Source: Acidaminobacter sp.
GTDB taxonomy: Bacteria > Bacillota_A > Clostridia > Peptostreptococcales > Acidaminobacteraceae
Direction: 5' to 3'
DNA length: 26,699 nucleotides
NCBI GenBank assembly: GCA_009881125.1
Contig: WXFH01000034.1
Location: forward strand, 1 to 26,699
This document shows positions 22,097 through 26,699 of this stretch, piece by piece (position 1 is the first letter of the stretch; every line of letters begins with the position of its first letter). Position numbers and translations under genes: made by a program. The notes under the pieces were generated by a model. It was not told where the DNA came from. It searched no databases and saw only the letters and a program-made list of their open reading frames with translations.

Positions 22097-23965
22097 CTAT
22101 TTCTCACGCATATACATCATGTCCAGGTTGATCCAATAATGCATCTGATCTTCTTTGACATTGACATTGAAATCAATATTATTGAAGACCAACAGCACTT
22201 CAATTTCCGGACTTTCTAACTTATGACTCATTTCTTCCAGGGTCCCTTCATTATAAGGTCGAGGACCAAGTTCGTAACTTCCGGAGATCCGGTCAAAATA
22301 AGCGTGCATGCTTTCTTCCAAAATAACCTGATCATTGAGCCTAATCTCAAGGGTTGGCATGCCGCTCACAGTGTCGACAATCCAGTTGATTTTGTAGGTT
22401 CCCCTGTCGCCTTCCACTACAGTTTCTGCGCTGCCGGGCTCCTTGCCCTCATAGTTTTGCAGTTTGACCGCCCAGCGGTAATCCTCAATCTCAAAAGCGC
22501 CATTCGCGAGCATGAGAGAGACCCCCATAACCTCCTGAGGTGCTTCTCCAAAGTAGTCTTCAGGATCCGGCCATATCTGTTCGAATCCCAGCTGTGTTTT
22601 AAAATTATTAGGTTGGCCAAGTTCGTCGCTGAACCACGCCGGCAGGTTCGCATTCTCAGCGTAGGCAAGGAAGGTGACCGAATCTGTGATAGCTTCCCGT
22701 ACGGAACGTTCAGGCTCTTGCGTCGCCGGCACCAGTGTCCCGTCTTTAAGAATGTTCTCTGAAACCAGCAAATTTTCCAAACGGCTGATTTGAGATCTGA
22801 CAGGAAGGGAATGATAGCCCACCAGTGGCAAAACAGAGACCAAAGCGGCCGATGAGACCAATAGCGCAATCAGCACATGTGCTTTATCCTTCCTGAGAAT
22901 TAAAAGCACCACAGCTGATACGGCTACGATCCACATGAGGAGGAAAGAATACTCCACACTTTTCATCCCGAAACGATTCAACTGTACAATCAGTGCCCAG
23001 GCCTCAAACGCGAGGATCAGGAGCGCTGCAAACGGATAGATTTTGCGATAGAATTTCGCCAAATTCGACGTGTTGTGGGTCACCATAATATGGAGCCAGA
23101 TGCCCCCCACTGCATAACTGGTGGCAATCCCGGCAAGGCGCATAAAGGATGCCCCCTGACCGGCTACGAGGGTCTTGCCAGTCCAAATCAACAGGACGAC
23201 TGTCAGTGCCAAGGCTATTGGGATCATAATAAACTCAAATAAGACTTCAATAAACCGCGGCTGCTTCTGGAGATTTTCGCGCCTGTCGTCGACAACACCC
23301 TTCCTGAAGTCCGGAAAGTAGCCCACGAAAATGGTATAGGTCAGGAACCCTACGATCGTCCCAATATATTGATAGACCTTGCTGCTCATCTGCCTGTATA
23401 GCAGCGCCTGGACGGCTCCGGCCACACCGGAGGTGCCGGCCATGATGACCGCGCCGTAGATCATGGCAATAAAGAACGCTTTGTGCGTCATCAGAAACGC
23501 ACGGGAGAAGTCTGACTGTTCCTTGGGTTGTGCTGCGAGGATAATGAAGCTGAGCAGGCTGACCGCTATGACCACGGATACACGGGCAGCCGCCAATCCG
23601 GAAACTCTGACAATCATGTTTGCCCAGCGGTCCGGCTCACTTCCGCCAAAGAAATACAGCAGCAGGAACGTTACAACGACAGAGGCCACACCCAGGAGGT
23701 TTGCGATCAGGAATGCCTTGGCGGAGTTAAATTTGACCTTGGCAGCTGTTATGGCCGCAAGGCTGAAAATGGCGCCCACCGCAAAGGCTAGATGCAGACA
23801 GTTGAACAGGAAATTATACGCTTCCTGCTCAGGCCAGTCCAGCTGAATCCGGATCATGGTGACCACGGCAAAGCCCACTGCGCTGGCAATGGAAGCAGGA
23901 AAAGTCTTGAAAGTACCGATTGCACTTTCGAAAACTTTAGAGATCGAACGGGTAAAAGCACTCAT
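22097..23965 (-). CDS. DUF4153 multi-pass membrane protein
   Basis: This 622-residue protein has about ten hydrophobic segments in its first 400 residues and a long soluble C-terminal part (about 430-622), matching the DUF4153 family of unknown function. The start at 23965 (MSAFTRS) is fixed by GGAGGTG six bases upstream; earlier ATG codons are probably leader. The soluble part contains SVREAITDSVTFLAYAENANLPAW and many acidic residues, and probably lies outside the cell. No neighbour shows its role. The leader contains a structured RNA with a terminator (24101-24214), so expression may be attenuated. The stretch 24036-24050 weakly resembles a Fur box. Confidence 0.82.
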   Translation of the reverse strand: MSAFTRSISKVFESAIGTFKTFPASIASAVGFAVVTMIRIQLDWPEQEAYNFLFNCLHLAFAVGAIFSLAAITAAKVKFNSAKAFLIANLLGVASVVVTFLLLYFFGGSEPDRWANMIVRVSGLAAARVSVVIAVSLLSFIILAAQPKEQSDFSRAFLMTHKAFFIAMIYGAVIMAGTSGVAGAVQALLYRQMSSKVYQYIGTIVGFLTYTIFVGYFPDFRKGVVDDRRENLQKQPRFIEVLFEFIMIPIALALTVVLLIWTGKTLVAGQGASFMRLAGIATSYAVGGIWLHIMVTHNTSNLAKFYRKIYPFAALLILAFEAWALIVQLNRFGMKSVEYSFLLMWIVAVSAVVLLILRKDKAHVLIALLVSSAALVSVLPLVGYHSLPVRSQISRLENLLVSENILKDGTLVPATQEPERSVREAITDSVTFLAYAENANLPAWFSDELGQPNNFKTQLGFEQIWPDPEDYFGEAPQEVMGVSLMLANGAFEIEDYRWAVKLQNYEGKEPGSAETVVEGDRGTYKINWIVDTVSGMPTLEIRLNDQVILEESMHAYFDRISGSYELGPRPYNEGTLEEMSHKLESPEIEVLLVFNNIDFNVNVKEDQMHYWINLDMMYMREK

Positions 23966-24100
23966 TATAGTCACCTCCATAATTTTGAAATCCATTTGAA
24001 AAATTGGATAAGACCGATCCATATGACAACGTTCTATGAAAATCGTTATCACTTAATTATTAGACTAATAATTGCGCATTTTAGTTCCTGCCAATCCAAC

Positions 24101-24214
24101 AGAAAACCGACCCACAAAGGTCGGTTACGCTGCCGGCTCCCCAAAGACCAAGCGTCCAAATAAGTCTTTGGTTCACAGCCACCTTATGTAACTGGCGCTT
24201 CACAGAAAGCGTAG
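24101..24214 (-). ncRNA. Structured leader or small RNA, copy B, ending in an intrinsic terminator
   Basis: On the minus strand, from a predicted start near 24214, TACGCT (24213-24208) can pair with AGCGTA (24131-24126) to close the molecule. Inside, GGCT/AGCC (24180-24177 with 24138-24135) flanks a perfect 8-bp stem CCAAAGAC/GTCTTTGG (24171-24164 with 24148-24141). Its 15-base loop contains TTTGGACGC. GGAGCC follows, then AGCGTAACCGACC, and a terminator (24126-24119 with 24112-24105) ends in TTTTCT. Copy A at 1064-1141 shares loop, GGAGCC and AGCGTAACCGACC, with a different but still pairing stem. It lies 136 bases before the DUF4153 start. The 438-base gap 23966-24403 holds this element, its promoter and an isolated 10-mer (24305-24314). 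Confidence 0.5.
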
Positions 24215-24221
24215 GTCTCGT

Positions 24222-24251
24222 ATTATATATACCAAATTTCCGGGTCTTCAA
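24222..24251 (-). promoter_or_regulatory. Promoter of structured RNA copy B
   Basis: On the minus strand TTGAAG (24251-24246) and a perfect TATAAT (24227-24222) are 18 bases apart. The predicted start is about eight bases before the first pairing element of the RNA. Confidence 0.55.
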
Positions 24252-24403
24252 TCGCCATTTGACTAAGAACGGGCTGTGATGTTATCCTTTTGGTAAATCT
24301 ACCCACCATCGGCAAACTCAGTCTTTGGTGTCTCTGTTTCTAATACTTTGAGGGATAATAGGCGTCTAACACAGCTTTTACTAACAGAAAGGCGGACTAA
24401 CCC

Positions 24404-25387
24404 ATGTTGATTTTAAACGAAAAGGACATGCGCAGCGCAGTCTCTTTGACTCAGGTCATGGATCAGGTCGAAGAGGCATACAGAATATTTGCCAGCGGCG
24501 ATTTCTATATGCCGGATCGCCCTTCTGTCACCCACGGTGACAACACGCTCCTTTTTATGCCCTGTTTTCTAAAGGATGGCTTTGGGACGAAGTTTCTAAC
24601 ATTGTTCCCAAACAATCCAAAAAAAGGACTCAAGTATATTGACGGCCTGATGCTGCTTAATGATGGTGAAACCGGCAAAACCTTGTCCATTATGGACGGG
24701 TCGTACCTGACCTCCCTGAGAACCGGGGCTGTGGGCGGGGTCGGCATACGCTGCTTTACCGCTGAAGCCAGTCAGAGCCTTGGTGCCATTGGCATTGGGA
24801 CCCAGGCCTTCTATCAGATTCTTTATGGGGTCGAGGCAAGGGAACTTAAAGACGTCTATCTCTTTAATCACTCACCAAAGGATTTTGATACTTACATTGC
24901 GGACCTTAAAGCGGCTTTGGGCAGCGACCGCGAACATCCGAACTTTCACGTCTGCGACTCGGCAGAAGATCTGGTTCGCCACAGCGAGATCGTCATCACA
25001 ACGACGACCTCTGCTCAACCTGTGGTGCCGAATGATCCCGACCTGCTGCGCGGGAAGCATTTCATTGGCATTGGCTCCTACAAGCCTGAGATGCGGGAGC
25101 TTCCTGACGCAATCTGGCAGTTGGTGGATCACGTTTACACTGAGATGCCGTTTGCCTGTGAGGAAAGCGGAGATTTGTCCCAGCCCCTTTCGAAAGGGCT
25201 GCTCACCCTGGATCAGGTGAAGTTCCTGGGGGATTTGCTGACGGAAAACCATAGGCCAAAGCCTCCGGAAAAGGGTGAGACCACTTTTTTCAAGTCCGTG
25301 GGCATGGGGCTGCTGGACCTGAAGGTCGCACAGCTGATCTACGCAGAGGCCGTTCGGAAGGGACTTGGGCAGCAGGTGGTGTTTTGA
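24404..25387 (+). CDS. Ornithine cyclodeaminase/mu-crystallin family protein
   Basis: This 327-residue NAD(P)-binding protein has the family features: SRTG-like loop SLRTGAVGGV (Lys/Arg substrate region), Rossmann GAIGIGTQA, TTTTSAQPV and the C-terminal FKSVGMGLLDLKVAQLIY. Members include ornithine cyclodeaminase, alanine dehydrogenase, ketimine reductase and enzymes of opine-like metabolism; the exact reaction cannot be fixed here. AAGGCGG lies eight bases before the ATG. It is a single gene, convergent with the patatin gene. No promoter upstream is convincing. Confidence 0.88.
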   Translation: MLILNEKDMRSAVSLTQVMDQVEEAYRIFASGDFYMPDRPSVTHGDNTLLFMPCFLKDGFGTKFLTLFPNNPKKGLKYIDGLMLLNDGETGKTLSIMDGSYLTSLRTGAVGGVGIRCFTAEASQSLGAIGIGTQAFYQILYGVEARELKDVYLFNHSPKDFDTYIADLKAALGSDREHPNFHVCDSAEDLVRHSEIVITTTTSAQPVVPNDPDLLRGKHFIGIGSYKPEMRELPDAIWQLVDHVYTEMPFACEESGDLSQPLSKGLLTLDQVKFLGDLLTENHRPKPPEKGETTFFKSVGMGLLDLKVAQLIYAEAVRKGLGQQVVF

Positions 25388-25411
25388 TCACTTAACCGAT
25401 GCATCTCGTGG

Positions 25412-26320
25412 TCAGCCACGCAGCCAGTTCGTCCACTTCGCCACATCCCGCTTGCCCTGGGCATAGCCCAGCTGATAGCTGGCGGCAAGTTTGTCATAGT
25501 CCGTTTCACGGTTGGAAATGGGCATCTGATCCGGGTAGACCAAAAAGGCCTTGCCCTCTGACTCGAGCTCTTTCAGTTCTTCAAGGGTCCTATTGTAAGT
25601 GGCGTAGCGCTCAAACATGGCCTCGACCACCAGCGGATACCGGCGATAATAGGATTTAATCAGACCGCCAAACTTTGGCGGTTTTTTACTGTACCCTTTT
25701 TCACGGGTCAGAATGACGAAGAACTTCTTAAAGCCGTCCTGCTTCGCAATATCCAGAGCGATTCCCCCGCCTGGGCCTATCCCGCCATCCACTAAAACCT
25801 GACCTCCAAGGCGGGTCGGAGGCATAAAGATTGGCAATGAAGAGGAGGCTCTGACAATTTTCATCAGATCCTGAATCTCATGTATATCCTCTTTTTTAAA
25901 CACCACAAATTCACCGCTGTCTCTGTCAAACGCCCCAATTCGAAGTCGCGCGCTGTTTCTCTGAAATGTCTCAAAGTCAAAAGGCAGCGCGCCGCCCTGA
26001 ACCGGTGTCTGCTCATAGATATAATCCGACCTGAAGTAGCCCTCGCCCTTGAAAAAAGACTTCCAACCGCCAAACTCCGGATCCCGTACCAGATCCACAA
26101 AGGAACGCTTCGCGCGCTCAATGTCCCTGGACAGGTAATTGACGCTGTGGCTGGCGCCGGCCGAAATCCCGGCAACATAATCAAAATAGATTTGATTTTC
26201 CAGCAAGTTGACAAGAAAACCAGCCGTGTAGCTTGCCCGCATGCCGCCGCCTTCAAAAATCAACGCGGTGTCTTTTATATTGCTTTCCAGTTTATCAAGT
26301 GGTGCTGTCTTATTAGTCAT
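25412..26320 (-). CDS. Patatin-like phospholipase family protein (YjjU-like)
   Basis: This 302-residue serine hydrolase has the patatin fold: oxyanion loop FEGGGMRASYTAGFL (about 22-36), nucleophile Ser53 in GISAGAS and the dyad Asp178 in DGGIGPGG. There is no signal peptide, so it acts in the cytosol or at the inner face of the membrane on lipids. AAGGAG lies 11 bases before the ATG. It starts 15 bases after the stop of the UvrA-type gene and is probably co-transcribed with it, though no functional link is known. Confidence 0.9.
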   Translation of the reverse strand: MTNKTAPLDKLESNIKDTALIFEGGGMRASYTAGFLVNLLENQIYFDYVAGISAGASHSVNYLSRDIERAKRSFVDLVRDPEFGGWKSFFKGEGYFRSDYIYEQTPVQGGALPFDFETFQRNSARLRIGAFDRDSGEFVVFKKEDIHEIQDLMKIVRASSSLPIFMPPTRLGGQVLVDGGIGPGGGIALDIAKQDGFKKFFVILTREKGYSKKPPKFGGLIKSYYRRYPLVVEAMFERYATYNRTLEELKELESEGKAFLVYPDQMPISNRETDYDKLAASYQLGYAQGKRDVAKWTNWLRG

Positions 26321-26335
26321 AAGTCGTCAAACTCC

Positions 26336-26699
26336 TTACTCTATAGCAAACGCTTTACCCATATAGCCGCCGGTTATGGACCCCGGATTCCCCGCAACCT
26401 CCAGCGGTGTTCCCACCGCTACAACCTGACCGCCTTGTGCGCCACCCAATGGCCCAAGATCAATGACCCAGTCCGAGGCGCCGACCACCTGAAGATTGTG
26501 CTCGACGAGAATGACGGTATTCCCAACCTCCACCATTCGGTTCAGGAGGACCAGAAAATTCTCCACATCCAGGGGGTGCAGTCCCGTTGTGGGCTCATCG
26601 ATCAGATAAAGGTTGTTCTTCCCCTCGCTGGAAATCAGTTCTTTTGCCAGTTTCAACCTCTGTGCCTCGCCGCCGGAGAGGGTCGTCAAGGTTTGACCG
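26336..26699 (-). CDS. uvrA: UvrA-type excinuclease ATPase, C-terminal fragment (cut by window edge)
   Basis: The last 120 or so codons of a UvrA-family gene enter from the right edge, and the frame stays open there. The second ATPase module is clear: signature TTLSGGEAQRLKLAKEL, Walker B LYLIDEPTTGLHPLD, switch histidine in VILVEHNLQVV and the typical DLGPLGGAQGGQVVAVGTP. UvrA recognises DNA lesions with UvrB. The C-terminus ends soon after the ITGGYMG segment, so it may be canonical UvrA or a UvrA2-like paralogue; the fragment cannot decide. The patatin gene follows after 15 bases. Confidence 0.93.
   Translation of the reverse strand, partial: GQTLTTLSGGEAQRLKLAKELISSEGKNNLYLIDEPTTGLHPLDVENFLVLLNRMVEVGNTVILVEHNLQVVGASDWVIDLGPLGGAQGGQVVAVGTPLEVAGNPGSITGGYMGKAFAIE

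Noticed and set aside
24036..24050. Fur-box-like stretch before the DUF4153 gene
   Set aside because: About 12 of 15 bases fit GATAATGATAATCAT, but no promoter is clearly placed over it and no iron-related gene is near. Too weak to list as a site.
24363..24368. CGTCTA before the ornithine cyclodeaminase-family gene, as a third ECF promoter
   Set aside because: There is no TGAAAC at 16-18 bases upstream, so it does not fit the pattern.

Overview
The window looks like chromosomal DNA from a Firmicute, probably a Clostridia-type anaerobe of medium GC. Genes are preceded by strong AGGAGG ribosome-binding sites, several starts are TTG or GTG, and there are clear sigma-A promoters. Family content fits: a surface protein with copper-amine-oxidase-N domains, a 1-Cys-position OhrR, YwbE, CspA and a Gram-positive RND exporter. 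No rRNA, tRNA or CRISPR array was seen. The species was not identified.

Layout. 1-1411: an M6 (immune inhibitor A type) peptidase gene is cut off just before its HExxH site by what looks like the left end of an IS200/IS605-type element inserted next to TTGAT. Upstream lies a structured RNA with a terminator. 1412-3580: a secreted glucosaminidase driven by an ECF-type promoter. 3775-4958: divergent glutathione peroxidase and ohrR genes, each promoter -10 covered by an OhrR-type box. 5082-9905: marR, adaptor lipoprotein and RND pump operon. 10145-11467: alkyltransferase-like protein, DUF1801 protein and an ICMT/PEMT-type membrane methyltransferase. 11705-13518: VWA protein and a macrodomain protein with a helical tail. 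13724-15176: ECF sigma factor and membrane anti-sigma factor with envelope-type extracellular parts. 15333-18345: YgbA-like protein, a Gfo/Idh/MocA oxidoreductase and a divergent LacI regulator with repeated operators. 18615-21902: cold-shock protein, HisC-like aminotransferase, nitroreductase, DsbA/FrnE-type oxidoreductase and YwbE. 22097-24214: DUF4153 membrane protein with a second copy of the structured RNA upstream. 24404-26699: ornithine-cyclodeaminase-family protein, patatin-like phospholipase and the C-terminal end of a UvrA-type ATPase.

How it fits together. Three themes recur: oxidative or electrophile stress (OhrR/GPx, nitroreductase, DsbA-like, ATL), envelope maintenance (ECF sigma/anti-sigma, glucosaminidase, RND pump, patatin) and small-molecule metabolism under LacI control. 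The sigma factor's own upstream region and the glucosaminidase 13 kb away share a TGAAAC-N17-(C/G)GTCTA promoter, so they probably form one regulon.

The least explained content is non-coding. (1) Two copies of a structured RNA have an 8-bp stem that covaries around a conserved 15-nt loop, followed by an intrinsic terminator, and each lies 126-136 bp before a gene. (2) A REP-like palindrome family occurs at six intergenic sites in a short and a long form. (3) A 10-mer, TGCCGATGGT, is reused in several terminators and also occurs alone.
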